From the NCBI RefSeq assembly GCF_000787575.1, contig NW_012236522.1:372001-436000 (forward strand): 64,000 nt of DNA. The letters are read 5' to 3'. The translations under genes and the position numbers were made by a program. The notes under the pieces were generated by a model. That model was given only the letters and a program-made list of their open reading frames with translations. It ran no database searches and was not told the origin of the DNA. Source of the DNA: Acytostelium subglobosum LB1. Lineage: Eukaryota; Evosea; Eumycetozoa; Acytosteliales; Acytosteliaceae. Shown piece by piece: positions 1 through 10,949 of the stretch (position 1 is the stretch's first letter; every line of letters begins with the position of its first letter).

Positions 1-1006
1 GCAACATCAATCGCCGCCCTCAACATTCCAGCTGCCACCTCCACCTCAATCACATCACACACCCATCTACAGACCTATAATTAGCCCACCACCACAGGTA
101 GCATCGTCTGCCTCTGTTCAGTCGACCAAGCCAATGCGAATCGATTCACCGCCATCAACTCAGCGCTCCTATTCCAAACAGTCCTCGGATATCCCACCCT
201 TGTCGGTCGGTGCCAACAGCTCGCTGCAGAGCTCTAGCGCAGCGAGCGCGCACAATCCACTGCCGCCACTCTCCTCAACATCATCCTCCAACAACAACGA
301 CTTTTACAACTCCAATCCCTTGTCAACACCTATTGAGACATCGTTCCCAACGCCTGTGGTACCCGCATCCAACAGCTCCATCTCAAACAACTTCTTCTCG
401 GACTGCTCGCCACTTGGCGTGCCCACTTCGGCGCCAGTCGTGGGCATCCATAACAACCCCATCGCACAGTCTGGTGAGAACTTCTTCTCGCCATTCATTT
501 CGCCAATGGCCGTGGCCAACAATGTCAATGTCAATGTCAACCCGGTCGTGGTCAACAACAATGTCCAGAGCCCAACAGTCAATGTTATCTCCACATCGGC
601 ATCATCTGTGTTGCCACCACTGCTCAACAACTCTGGACTGCTGCCTACACCGTCTACGTCGTCGTTCAGCACCAACTTCTTTGATCAGTCGCCTCTGTCT
701 CAATCGTCGTTCAGTGACTTTGGTCCGCCCGCCTCCTCCATTGGATCGTACAACCAACTTGCATCAACACATACACCACCTCACACCATACTCAACACAA
801 GCAATCCAAGCATTCCCAACAATAGCAATCCACTGCCACCCCTTCAGACGTCCTACCCAACACAACAGCAATCGATACCAAGCTCATCGAGCAACAGCAA
901 CACGGCCTCTCTAAGCACGAGTGGAGGTGCTGGTTCCAAGCCTGCAATCCCTGATGACATGGACGAATTTGATCTATTCCTCGCGATGAGGAATCAAAAG
1001 AAATAA
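1..1006 (+). CDS. C-terminal part of a low-complexity Ser/Asn/Pro-rich protein (5' truncated)
   Basis: The reading frame is open from base 2 with no stop, so the coding region enters from the left edge; the ATG at 134 is probably internal. The visible 335 or so residues are almost entirely Ser, Asn, Pro and Thr, with no recognisable fold. The protein ends in a conserved-looking acidic and hydrophobic tail, DDMDEFDLFLAMRNQKK, just before TAA. Acidic DLF-type peptides of this kind occur in endocytic adaptor proteins, but that is only a suggestion; the domain that would name the protein lies outside the window. An AATAAA follows the stop at about 1063. It is convergent with the CBS gene on the other strand. 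Confidence 0.75.
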   Translation, partial: QHQSPPSTFQLPPPPQSHHTPIYRPIISPPPQVASSASVQSTKPMRIDSPPSTQRSYSKQSSDIPPLSVGANSSLQSSSAASAHNPLPPLSSTSSSNNNDFYNSNPLSTPIETSFPTPVVPASNSSISNNFFSDCSPLGVPTSAPVVGIHNNPIAQSGENFFSPFISPMAVANNVNVNVNPVVVNNNVQSPTVNVISTSASSVLPPLLNNSGLLPTPSTSSFSTNFFDQSPLSQSSFSDFGPPASSIGSYNQLASTHTPPHTILNTSNPSIPNNSNPLPPLQTSYPTQQQSIPSSSSNSNTASLSTSGGAGSKPAIPDDMDEFDLFLAMRNQKK

Positions 1007-1267
1007 GCCCCTGGCTGGCCCTTCTTGACCAGACCCTAAGCGAGGCCTAACATGGCCTTTGGCAATAAAGGTGTATAACTATTTATTTACAAGGTAGTTT
1101 GATTTCCTTTTGTTTGTTTAATTGATTGAATGTGATTGAAATGTGATTGAATGATTGGTTTGATTTGTTTGTTATGTTGATTGGATGAATGATGTCTCAC
1201 CAAGAGTTGTTGGTGAGTTGATACATTCGCCATCACACCTTCGTCCACTCTCCCCTACGAATCTAAC

Positions 1268-2419
1268 TCATTGCTGAGGATTCTGTCTCTGCGACCAGAC
1301 TATCTGCTCCAAAATGTCAAGCAATGAGATCACTCCTATGAGTTTGTTGTTGTCGTCCACTACAAAGATCCTATGTATCTTGTTCTCGGACACCTTCTGG
1401 ACAACATCCTTGAACTTGTCATTATATTTACAAGTGATCACCTCCTTTGGCTTGAATATTCCAAAGATACAAGTTAGTTTGGTAACAATGATTCATATTA
1501 TTTAAAGATTACTTACTGATTGAGTTAAGCTCTTCATTGCATCCAAATACTCATAGAGCGGTTGATAGAGTAGACTGAGGTACTGTCCATGTGACTTAAT
1601 CAAGTTGAGATCGTGATCACTGATCACTCCACACAGGGCACCCTCTTTGTTGGTAATGGCGATTCCACTGATTCCTAAGCGGGCAATTGTCTTGAATGCT
1701 TCCAATGCAGTTTTCTCATTACAGATTGATATGACCTCATGACAGCCTAGGTTTAGTTGTCCAATAGTTCTCTCGCCTGCTGTTGTCAACCCATTGTCCA
1801 CTCCAAACAACTGAGCTGTGCACTCAATTATACGAGACTGTATGATAGTTCTAGGTCAGTAATATGATGAAGAATGAAGATTGAATATACATACCAATGA
1901 GATAACATTGCAAAGTTCACCTCTCTGGTCGAGCACGGCAACTCTGTGGATCTTGTTCTTGGACATTAGACGTGCTACTTGGTCCAACATCATGTCGGAG
2001 CCAACTACGATGAATGGCTCTCGCTTGGAAATGTTGGCAATATCCATGACACGATGTTTGTTGAAAAGGTTCTTGCCAGTGAGGTTTGTTAACACTGTTG
2101 AGATATCTCCTTGAGGCAGACTCTCCGTCTCTACAATCTCCAGAATCTCATAGATTAGATCGATCATACTAAAGAAGGATACATATTTCTTTTCCTTCTC
2201 ATCGTAGACTGGTGCCGACAATATATTATTATCGATCAATAACTATTTAATTTCATGTTAGAATATTGATTGATTGATTGATTGATTGAGTTGGAGAATG
2301 ATGTATATATGTACCTTGAAACCCTTCTCGATTGGATCTTCCTTCTTCACAAAGACTACCTTGGACTGGTCATTTGGGAATAAGGGTGATGATGCATTCA
2401 ATGTTTGTAATAACTCCAT
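1268..2419 (-). CDS. CBS-domain protein, AMPK-gamma/SNF4-like
   Basis: Four exons on the minus strand: 2419-2315, 2242-1895, 1837-1517 and 1450-1268. All joins keep frame (donors GTACAT, GTATGT, GTAAGT). The product, about 318 residues, carries CBS motifs in series, for example NNILSAPVYDEKEKKYVSF, NKIHRVAVLDQRGELCNVIS, GISGIAITNKEGALCGVIS and NKIHRIFVVDDNNKLIGVIS. Two Bateman modules in this order are the layout of the AMPK/SNF1 regulatory gamma subunit, which binds adenine nucleotides. I see no N-terminal extension, and a stop lies upstream of the first ATG in frame, so either this ATG is the start or a further 5' exon exists. Gamma subunit is the best guess; another four-CBS protein is possible. 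Confidence 0.78.
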
Positions 2420-3291
2420 TGTTGTTTGACTAATGTTACTACTATTACTACTACTATTACTGTTGTTCAAAGTATGTAGTTATATGTTTGTATGTATGTA
2501 TGTAAGGAACCTATGTTGAAGATTGAACAATTCGGCACGCCATTCAATCCTCACCTCCACATCACACTCATTCATGAATGATACCAAGGTATACCTTGGT
2601 TGTTCCATCCAACAACCTTGGAGCTCCTGTCCAACACGCTCCTTGCAACCTAGGACGATAAGTCAGAGAGTGAATGTAGTCGGATGAAGAACCACACACT
2701 ACTACTGGTGCAAGGCTAAAGGATGGATAACCTATTTTGGAATAGTCTTACCACATTGTCCACACAATGTCCTTCATCTATGTAATATAAATGGATTATT
2801 GTATTGATTCTCCACAACAACTAGTGCAAACATTGGCATTGAGTGCAAAAATAAATGTGTGTATGGAGGACCCTAATATTACCATAATAAGTAATACAGA
2901 TGTGTGTATCCTTAAGAATATTAATATCTTTTTTGAACTTCAATTGTTTTAAATTAAAGTTGTGTTGTCTTCCATATCCAGTAATCTCTCTTTATAACGA
3001 TGGATGGTGAATGTTGTGTGTGTTTGAGAATGTGTGTTAATCCCTGGGTGAAGATGGTATGTGTGTGTGTGTGTGTTTGAGAGATGTCTCCCTTCCATCT
3101 GTCGCTCGAACCCAGGTGTCTTCTCAAGGGTTGTTTGGTCTGGAAGTGAGAAGGTAAGTCGCGTACATCGCACCCTGTTGATACCATTCGTCATCTTAAA
3201 AGATTATCTCTATATATTTGTTCAATCAAGAGTTTACAATGTTATAACTAGATATAGATATATTATACAAATAATAAAACAAATATTAACA
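2420..3291. other. Divergent intergenic region with palindromes and a GT tract
   Basis: About 870 bases between the starts of the CBS gene (minus) and the IFRD gene (plus), so it should hold both promoters. It contains adjacent palindromes at 2569-2580 (CATTCATGAATG) and 2583-2600 (ACCAAGGTATACCTTGGT), a short hairpin at 2598-2617, and a GT dinucleotide run at about 3060-3076. No supported gene: the open frames here overlap the GT run and lack coding character. Confidence 0.6.
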
Positions 3292-4807
3292 ATGAATATT
3301 AGTAAGTAAAAATGAATGAATGAATCTGACATGCCAGAAGTATTAACCATGTTTTGTTGTTCTAACAGGGACAAGAAAATCCAATCATCGGGCTGTTAAT
3401 GTAAAGTCCGATGTTGATGAGACTGGATATGACTTGGATTACTTCCTTCCACTGCTTAAAGAGAAAAAGGCAACAATTAGACAGAGTGCTTTGAACAATT
3501 TAATCAATATATTCATTTACCAGAATAGAAGAGAACAGATACATGAACTGTATGTTTAAAGAACCAACAACCATTGAATATGAACTAATTGATCAACAAC
3601 AAACAGGGATATACAGTTTGCCAATGCTCTGTGTGACTTGATTGTGGCTGGTAAGGACCAGACAGAGGTACAACTGGCACTGCATGCTCTTAGGTTGGTG
3701 GCGATTCATGATGGTTTGGATAGAATAGAGTTCTTCAGGACTGTTAGAGGTGCCTTGTCACCATTGATAGATGAATCAGAAGATTACCTGAACCCTCATA
3801 CAATGGCTGGTTGTCTGGATGCATTGGCTGTCAGTTGCTTCGTCAACGCCCCTCTTGCTGACACCTACGAGAATACGATTGATTTGTTCGAGGAGGTAAT
3901 CAACAATCACAAGAACAAACAGGTTTTGAACAGGGCTATACGTGGTTGGCTATTGATGCTCACCAGATATGAGCCTGCTCAGATCAACACTCATCTCAGG
4001 TATGAAATGGTCTTCAAACTTAGAAGTAATACAAGTCTTTACTTACTCACTCAAACATATATTAGCATGCTGGACCGAATTACCGAACTATCAAGCTCCT
4101 CATTTCATGAACTATCAATCACATGTGCAATTGCTATTGCATTCTTGGTTAGTGAGATGGATAGTGATGCATTGGAGGCTGCCCAACAACAAGAGAATGA
4201 TGCTGGAGATGAGGAAGGATCATTAGAGGATGACTATGATTATGAGGAGGAAGAGGAACACTACTCACACAAGCATCATGGTAAACAAAGTGCACAACAT
4301 GTGGCCAGAGAGGATGCTGGTGAAGAGGATGATGCCCAAGATGACGATGAAGAAGATGATGATGAAGAGGAGGATGATGATGAGAACTCAATCATTAGTC
4401 TTGTGGAGAACTTGGTAATCAACAATCATGAGAAGGGCAAGAAGAAGTTCAAGTCCAACTCGTTGCTTAGACAGATCGTCCAGACGTTGAAGCAAGGATC
4501 CATGCCAAGGGAGATGCTCAAGATCGACGACCAACCATTCTACTTTGAAGGCTGGCGCAAGTACATCCAGCTCCACGAGATCAAGAAGACTCTAAAGAGT
4601 GGCTCGTCCATCCAGTGGGGCTACAATCGTGATCTCCGAGCTCTGTTTAGTATCCACATGCGATCACACCTGGAGAACTCCCTACTGCTCTTCGAGCAAA
4701 AGGCCCTCCTGTCGCCCAAGTCATCACGATCCAAACAGCGAACACAAGACCTACAACGAGATCGCCGCAACGCATCCAATGTAATTTCCTACCATCACCA
4801 AGAATAA
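3292..4807 (+). CDS. Interferon-related developmental regulator (IFRD) family protein
   Basis: Exons 3292-3301, 3369-3549, 3607-3999 and 4066-4807; about 441 residues. The first exon is only ATGAATATTA. The protein begins with a basic stretch, then DVDETGYDLDYFLPLLKEKK and the helical repeats of the IFRD N-terminal domain. A long Asp/Glu-rich insert occupies roughly residues 180-240. The C-terminal IFRD_C-like block includes GWRKYIQLHEIKKTLKSG and NRDLRALFSIHMRSH. IFRD1/2 (PC4/SKMc15) act as transcriptional co-regulators and in ribosome-associated control. The third intron (4000-4065, GTATGA to TTAG) is 66 nt and stop-free; without splicing the protein gains 22 residues. Confidence 0.85.
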
Positions 4808-5149
4808 TAATAAACCATCCAGAGTTAAACTTTGGACACAGATGGTGTATGTATGTTTGTTTTGTGCGTGTTCGCCAACTTATTTCCCCGGCTCGTGTGT
4901 GTGTTGTAAGGTGGACTCGTTGAAGTGGGGTTGGGGCTTCACCAAGTCCTCGTCTTTTTCCTTATTTGGTAAACACACGGTTTCAAACATTCAAACTTCC
5001 CAACAACAGTGTTGTCATCAACCTATACAATACTATGACAATTGTCAACCAATAATCGTATCCATTAATCTAGATAAACTAAATGTAATGTAACAATCAT
5101 ATCTATGATTAACAAATAATATAACAACCATCAGGTACAGGTACAAACC

Positions 5150-7834
5150 ATGACATTATGGGATAAAATTAAAGCTCCTTTTGTAGGTATCGATCATTCA
5201 ATATCAAGATTGGATAAATAATAATCATTCTAACATGATACAAATACATATGATAGGAGGAGATAAAGGCTCAGGAGAACCATCTTAGAGCTACTACCAC
5301 TTCAATGGTACCAAACAATGAGATGGTGGTCGATCTGGATCATATCGAGTTGGAGAAACAGATAAAGGCAGATCAGATCCAACAATTACAACAACAAATT
5401 CAAATACAACAACAAATACAACAACATCAACAACAGAATCCAATGGCTTTTATGGATCAGGCCAGTAGTCATCATGGAGGTGGTGGCGGAGTGATTGGTG
5501 CAGTCCATAATCCATTACAAGGAACTCAACATATTCCAAGGATGATCCAACCTCAACAACAACAACCTCAATTCAACATCCTGGGCCAATCAACTCAACT
5601 TAGAAATCCAGGCGTTCCACAACTAGTAAGACAACCTACAGTCATTAGTTTACAACCATTACAACAACAACAATTACATCATCAGCATCTGCATCAACAA
5701 TACTATCAAAATCAACAACAGTCATCGGTTGTGGATATGCCAAGACAGGGTATCCACACCACTTATCAACCTACACCAAGTATCAAACAATCAACTTCAA
5801 CATATCATAGATATCAAAATGATCAACCAACACCATCAATAATAGCCCCAACTTCACCAATAGTCAATGTTACCTCCGAAGTACATACATCAGCACTTGC
5901 CAACATTGTATCCATACCTTCAAATATAGCAGAGATCAATGTATTGACCCCTATCACAGCAATTCCAACTTCATCGGCAGCAGCACAAGAACTAATCCAC
6001 TCACCATATGCCATTGAAGTTGATCATGCACCACCATTTGTTCCCAATACAACCGAGACCCTCTCCGATTCGGGGCTCTACAGTTCTGGATGGAGGAACT
6101 TCATGGAGATCAAACGTCCACAGAATCAACCAAGCCAAGAGATAGTGCCCCCAACAGAGTTAAATGACATGTATGTATCCCCAGTCATCCTGGAATTATA
6201 TCAATCACTCACTCAATCAATCATTCTGACTTTCAGGAAAACCTTGGTAATCAACATTCCATCGATTATAACTGCTCAACAATCATTGTTGACTGGATTG
6301 GATCAGTTACAGAATGCTGGTGCCAGGTTACAGAATGGTGAGAATTTGTTGACCAAGATTGATATTGCAGATGATTCCACAACCATTCATAATTATACAT
6401 GTCCTGATGAGGTACCTGCATCGGCACCCGTCAAGACGATGAAAGGTCGAAGCAAGAGGTTCAGTCGAGACAAGATGAAGAAGTTCAAGAACAGTGTGTA
6501 CCAGATATTGGTGCCAGAGACAACACTCCCCATTCATTTGGTCGATAGTGAGCAGCTGGAACACTATGTTGTGCCATTCCTTATGGAGCTCGGTCGTGCA
6601 TTGCTCATGTCTGGAGTACCCGTCCATCGTCTTGAATATGAGCTGACCCTGATCAGCTCGACCTTTGGCATGGATGGACATTTCTTCTCGACGCCCACCG
6701 GTATCTTCTTCTCGTTTGGTTCGCCACACTCCATTCTCTCTCCCTACACTCATCTTCTGAGGATCCAATCAATGGACTACAACATGTATCGATTGACCAA
6801 ACTTGAAGAGTTGGCCGACGAAGTGATCTATGCCAAGAAGAATTGTCAAGATGTAAGTTGTTTGAACTCTCACTCACTCATCAATCACATGCTCACACTT
6901 ACCTCATCAACTTTAGGCCTTGGTCGACTTGAAGGATATCCTGCGCCAGCCACCATTGTATAACATCTACATGACGGTTGCTAGTTTCCTAATGTCTTCA
7001 TTCGCGTTCTCATTCTTCCTCCAAAGTGGTTGGATTGAAGTTGGCTCCATTTCATTGATCGGCCTGTGCATAGGTTTGCTCACGGCACTCTCAATGAAGT
7101 TACCAACAATCGGAAAGGTGGTGGAGAGTATTGGTGCATTTGGTGGTTCATTCCTCGCCGGTGTCATCAACTCATACATCTATCCTGTGCCAAGAGTGGT
7201 CGTCACCATTGGCGGCATCATTGCCCTTGCGCCAGGTCTATCCATCACCATTGCCATGGCAGAGATATCAACGAGGAACCTAGTGTCTGGTAATGCCAGA
7301 CTGATTGGTGCCTTCACATGTTTGCTTCAGCTGTCATTTGGTATCGCCATGGGCACGACATTTGCAGAGAAGGTACTTCCAGTTCGCCCAGAGATCATGC
7401 CGGTATCCTTCCCAAGCTGGACCATGTTCATAGCCGTGCCACTTGCGGCCATCTCCTACGCCATACAGATGAAGGCGCATCCGAACCAGATGTGGATCAT
7501 CATGCTCACATCGATGCTGGGCATCGTGGCTGGCAACTGGGGCAATCAATACTTTGGCACTGACGTCGGCTCATTCTTTGGCGCATGCTTGATCTGCATC
7601 ATTGGCAACCTATACGCACGATTCACTGGAGGAACCAGTGTGGTTCCGATCATGGCTGGTATCATTGTGTTGGTGCCTGGATCGATGGGTGTGAAAGGAT
7701 TCCTGTCTGTGTCTGGTGGGAATGCATCTGGTGGTCTTGATCTCCTGACCGGCATGTTCATGATCGCCACATCCCTCACCATCGGACTACTTGTTGCCAA
7801 CTTGTTGGTGAAGCCAGGTAAGGCATTACAATAA
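5150..7834 (+). CDS. ThrE/DUF1212-family membrane transporter with Gln-rich N-terminus
   Basis: Exons 5150-5182, 5257-6170, 6237-6852 and 6917-7834, giving about 826 residues. The short first exon (MTLWDKIKAPF) joins in frame to a coiled, Gln-rich cytosolic region of some 270 residues. From about residue 430 comes the ThrE domain: ELGRALLMSGVPVHRLEYEL is the hallmark start of this family, followed by a soluble core and about ten hydrophobic helices (for example FLMSSFAFSFFLQSG and GSFLAGVINSYIYPVPR). Bacterial ThrE exports threonine and serine; eukaryotic members exist in fungi and amoebae but their substrates are mostly unknown. Convergent with the BORCS8 gene, 88 bases away. The 66-nt intron at 6171-6236 is stop-free. 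Confidence 0.82.
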
Positions 7835-7922
7835 ATTACATTTATATAATATATATGTGAGGGTAGGATCACATGGCAGAACTTGATCTAACATATGTCC
7901 AGGTATGTGTGGAACCATTCCA

Positions 7923-8677
7923 TCATGATTGAGTGTTGATTGGTATTTCGTTGAAGTTGTCCGGAGAGTTGTCGGCATTGCTGTCCATGTTGCTGTTTGA
8001 ATTCATTGAATAATCTGGCAGTGTGACAGATGATTGAGATAGACCTTGTAACTTGTTTGGACTGTTAAGTGGTGAGAATGATGGTAGACTTCCATGTGTA
8101 TATGTCGTGCTATCAGATGATGGTGTTGTTGGAGTTGACTTTAAAGATGGTGATGCTCTTAACTTGCGTGGAAGTGATTTACTTCATGGTAACCAAAATG
8201 TTAGTCATACTCGGTATGCCATCAATCAATCAATCAATTAAACATACTCATTGGCAAGTACGGCAGCCCTCTCGACTGAGGCCATCAATAGTCTCTCGAT
8301 ATTATCAAATGTATTTACAGCGTTGATTGAGTGTACTGCCTCTGATGAGTTTGCTACATCAAATGATACCTCTTCAATATGTCCTGTCATGCTCTTCAAC
8401 TCATTCTATATTGTTTGATTGAGTTAGCATTCGTCCATCACTCACACCATTCATTCATTCAATCATATAACCATACATTTAAAGCAATATTCTTTGGAAT
8501 GACCTTTCTGATATGCTCTTTAATGTGAAACTGACCGACACTTGGCTCATTGGCCATATGATTAACATATTCTGATAACTTCTTGTTGGCTGTATATATT
8601 GATTCAGATGTGTAGACATCGACTGTGAGTGGAGCAACCTTTTGTCTTGAATAAGATGTTGAAGATGAATTGGACAT
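7923..8677 (-). CDS. BORCS8-like subunit of the BORC lysosome-positioning complex
   Basis: Three exons on the minus strand: 8677-8477, 8405-8248 and 8181-7923, giving 205 residues; all joins keep frame. The motif MANEPSVGQFHIKEHIRKVI, at about residue 40-60, matches the LANEPSVALYRLQEHVRR core of animal BORCS8 (MEF2BNB). It is followed by a helical stretch resembling the family's second conserved helix region, then a Ser/Asn/Thr-rich tail of about 85 residues that animal proteins lack. BORC recruits Arl8 to lysosomes and controls their movement on microtubules. Its job here is inferred from homology. The gene is divided by introns with CAAT repeats and is easy to miss in automatic annotation because each exon is small. 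Confidence 0.8.
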
Positions 8678-8689
8678 ACTATACTTGTT

Positions 8690-9261
8690 GTAGGTTATGT
8701 ATACCTCTATCTATCTATCTATCCTTGTTGGAAAGGTTATGATTGATTGAATGATGTCCATCACTCTTTCCAAAGGTGGAAGTGTGAGCCCTATCTGATG
8801 GTGTGTGGGTCCACCACCATCTGATCAGATATTTTGACCAGGAAACTTCCAGCCCTGCCGTCCCAGACCCTTCCAAATCCCCAGCCCTGGCAATTGACCT
8901 GACCCCCCGACAACTTCAACCAATGAGTATTAATGTAAAGTATGTGTAGCCTTTAATGGTTACAAAGTGGGCCATGATAAGATGTAGCTCACTGATGTGT
9001 TTGATCGATATTGTTGGACACTGACTGAATGATGATTGAGAATGTACTTGTCGATGCTAATGATAATGGTGATGTTGAAGATGATGAATGATGAATGGTG
9101 AATTGACTCAGCAACAGGAGCAGATACTACTGCTTCCTGCTTCCTACTGCTGTTGCCATGCCGCCATTTAAAGGTTGTATGTTTGAAATGTTGCACATAT
9201 CGTCGGTTCGTTCGTTCGTTCTATTGATTGTTGGTTGGACATCCAAGGACGACCTTGATGA
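8690..9261. other. Intergenic, no gene seen
   Basis: About 570 bases between two minus-strand genes. It should contain the promoter of the BORCS8-like gene and the 3' end of the SANT/Myb gene. It holds a short (CTAT)n run near 8705-8722 and a C-rich patch near 8860-8910. No open frame with coding character. Confidence 0.6.
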
Positions 9262-10128
9262 TCACTTCTTCTTGAACAATATCTTTGTTGGGACTGGAGT
9301 TGTGGCAGATCCTGAGGTCTGAGTCTTGACCTCGGCTGTGGGGGCGGGGGAGGCGGCGCGTTGCTCATCCTCTTCGGATGGATTGTCATCTGAGCCACTC
9401 TCTGACTGTGCCGGTGACCTGGCCTCACCGGTTGTAATGTCCTCCGCCTCACTGCTGGCCTCGTCCTCCTCCTTGACGCCATCCTTGCCGGCGCCCGACG
9501 TTGGCTTATTCCTATGCTTGTCCTTGTTGTAGATCAAATGCTTCCTGACCTGCTCCTTCGTCCTGGTCTTAACATGCAAGGCCAGCTTGCTAATGCGGTC
9601 GGGGTCCTCCTTGTACAGCGTCATTGCCTCGTCGAGTCTGGCGATCTCCTCCGTGCTCCACACACCCCTGTTGATGCCCTTTGGCGTGGGCTTCATCTTT
9701 CTCTTCCTGGGTGTGGTGTCGCCGCTGTCGCCCGCTCCACTTCCACTAGACTTCTTCTGCTTCTTCTTCAAATTGCGACCATTAGCAATGGCCAATATCT
9801 CCTCGTCACTTATGCTGGACGAGTCGTCCTCATCATCACTATCCGCTCTATCTCTCTTTAAATCTCTTTCTCTCTCCCTCTCCCTTTCTCTCTCTCTTTC
9901 TCTCTCTCTCTCCCTATCCCTCTCTCTTTCTCTCTCTCTTTCTCTCTCTCTATCTCTATCTCTACTTCTATCTCTATCCTTATCCTTTGATGATGATGAT
10001 AAACTTTTGTTTGATCCTAGACCCAACAACTCTCTAACTTTAATAACAGTGATCATAACATCATTCAACTCATTGTTGATCTGCTTCAACTCCTTCTTTG
10101 ATAGTCTAACTACGTCCTCTCCTCCCAT
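9262..10128 (-). CDS. SANT/Myb-domain nuclear protein with an RE/RD dipeptide tract
   Basis: Single exon, 288 residues. The N-terminus (KKELKQINNELNDVMITVIK) is a predicted helix. Residues about 50-90 are an almost pure Arg-Glu/Arg-Asp tract encoded by a purine-rich repeat. At about 150-205 lies one Myb/SANT repeat, NRGVWSTEEIARLDEAMTLY ... TRTKEQVRKHLIYNKDKHR, in which the spaced aromatic residues are partly replaced, as is usual in SANT domains. The tail is acidic and Ser-rich, ending in a basic KKK. SANT domains bind DNA or histone tails; RE/RD tracts are typical of splicing and transcription factors. No specific orthologue recognised. Confidence 0.82.
   Translation of the reverse strand: MGGEDVVRLSKKELKQINNELNDVMITVIKVRELLGLGSNKSLSSSSKDKDRDRSRDRDRERERERERERDRERERERERERERERERDLKRDRADSDDEDDSSSISDEEILAIANGRNLKKKQKKSSGSGAGDSGDTTPRKRKMKPTPKGINRGVWSTEEIARLDEAMTLYKEDPDRISKLALHVKTRTKEQVRKHLIYNKDKHRNKPTSGAGKDGVKEEDEASSEAEDITTGEARSPAQSESGSDDNPSEEDEQRAASPAPTAEVKTQTSGSATTPVPTKILFKKK
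9857..9975. repeat. Coding CT/GA-rich microsatellite
   Basis: An interrupted (TCTCTC/CCCTCT)n run of about 120 bases inside the SANT/Myb gene. Read on the minus strand it encodes the Arg-Glu/Arg-Asp tract; read on the plus strand it gives a spurious Ser-Leu open frame. Confidence 0.9.
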
Positions 10129-10380
10129 TATTATTTATTTATAAGGTAGTAAGTAATAATAAATAATAGATAGATAGATAGATATAATAATAATTACTTG
10201 TTACTAGTAAATGTTGTAGTCAAGTGGCGAATGAGTTGAAGACAGGCGGCAGACCCAGTAGACAATAGACAGCAACAACAACAACAACAACAACATCTAC
10301 AGCTCGCGAGCCACACACACTCACACACACACATGCACCAACTACCCATCTCCCTCACACATGACTAACAAAACGCTCAT

Positions 10381-10868
10381 TCAAATGGTGTCGACATGAG
10401 TCTTGTTGTTGGCGATACACGCTTGCTGTGCGCGACCACACACGTGGCAGCGGGCTCCAGCCAGGCACATCTGGTCACAGCTACAAGCCACACAGATGAC
10501 AAATAACAAATTGCAGTTTTGGAAGAGGGCATCATTCGCGAAGTGAGCCACTGGCGTGGCAAGAAACTCTTTTGCCAAATGTTTGTTTGTTTTCTTGGGC
10601 CAAGTGCACGTTCGTGACAGGGCCTGGCGGGCGGGCGTGCTCTCACGGTAGGGCATTGCTGGCTTGACTCTGGGCAACACACACACAACCACACATTCAA
10701 CGATGATTCGCAAGCAAGGACGACACTTCCGTTGCCGACCATTGGAACAACAGACACCGCAAAACGAATTAAAAATCGTAAGCCAAAGCTATCCAGGTGG
10801 GCCTTCTCCGAGGGCTGGCCATCCAGCTCACGCAACAGTCGGTGGGTGGTGGGGTTGCGTTCGGTCAT
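10381..10868 (-). CDS. Doubtful Cys-rich small protein, probably two exons
   Basis: Two overlapping minus-strand frames look coding in turn. From ATG 10868 about 26 codons with GC-rich third positions read MTERNPTTHRLLRELDGQPS; a different frame then runs to a TGA at 10381-10383 and ends in a Cys-rich segment (CVACSCDQMCLAGARCHVCG), which could bind zinc. A possible acceptor (TTGCCCAG) lies near 10672, but I could not find a convincing GT donor, so the join is unproven. GC is higher than in the flanks. No family recognised. It sits between SEL1L and the SANT gene, all on the same strand. Confidence 0.35.
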
Positions 10869-10949
10869 GTCTTTGCAATGACGAGTTAGTGGTGCACTCT
10901 TGGTGAACCATTGGAACCCGCAGCGTATCTTATTTACAAATAGTATTCA

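Noticed and set aside
210-914. Open frame overlapping the first gene
   Set aside because: Out-of-frame shadow; the +2 frame is longer, reaches the window edge and has normal composition.
3100-3130. GGTTCGAG-like T-arm on the minus strand as a tRNA
   Set aside because: The flanking bases cannot form a T-stem or an acceptor stem.
4842-5093. Cys-rich open frame before the ThrE-like gene
   Set aside because: Short, AT-biased end and no splice or start context; Cys arise from TGT repeats.
9587-10144. Plus-strand open frame rich in Ser and Leu
   Set aside because: It is the reverse of the CT/GA repeat that encodes the Arg-Glu tract of the SANT/Myb gene.
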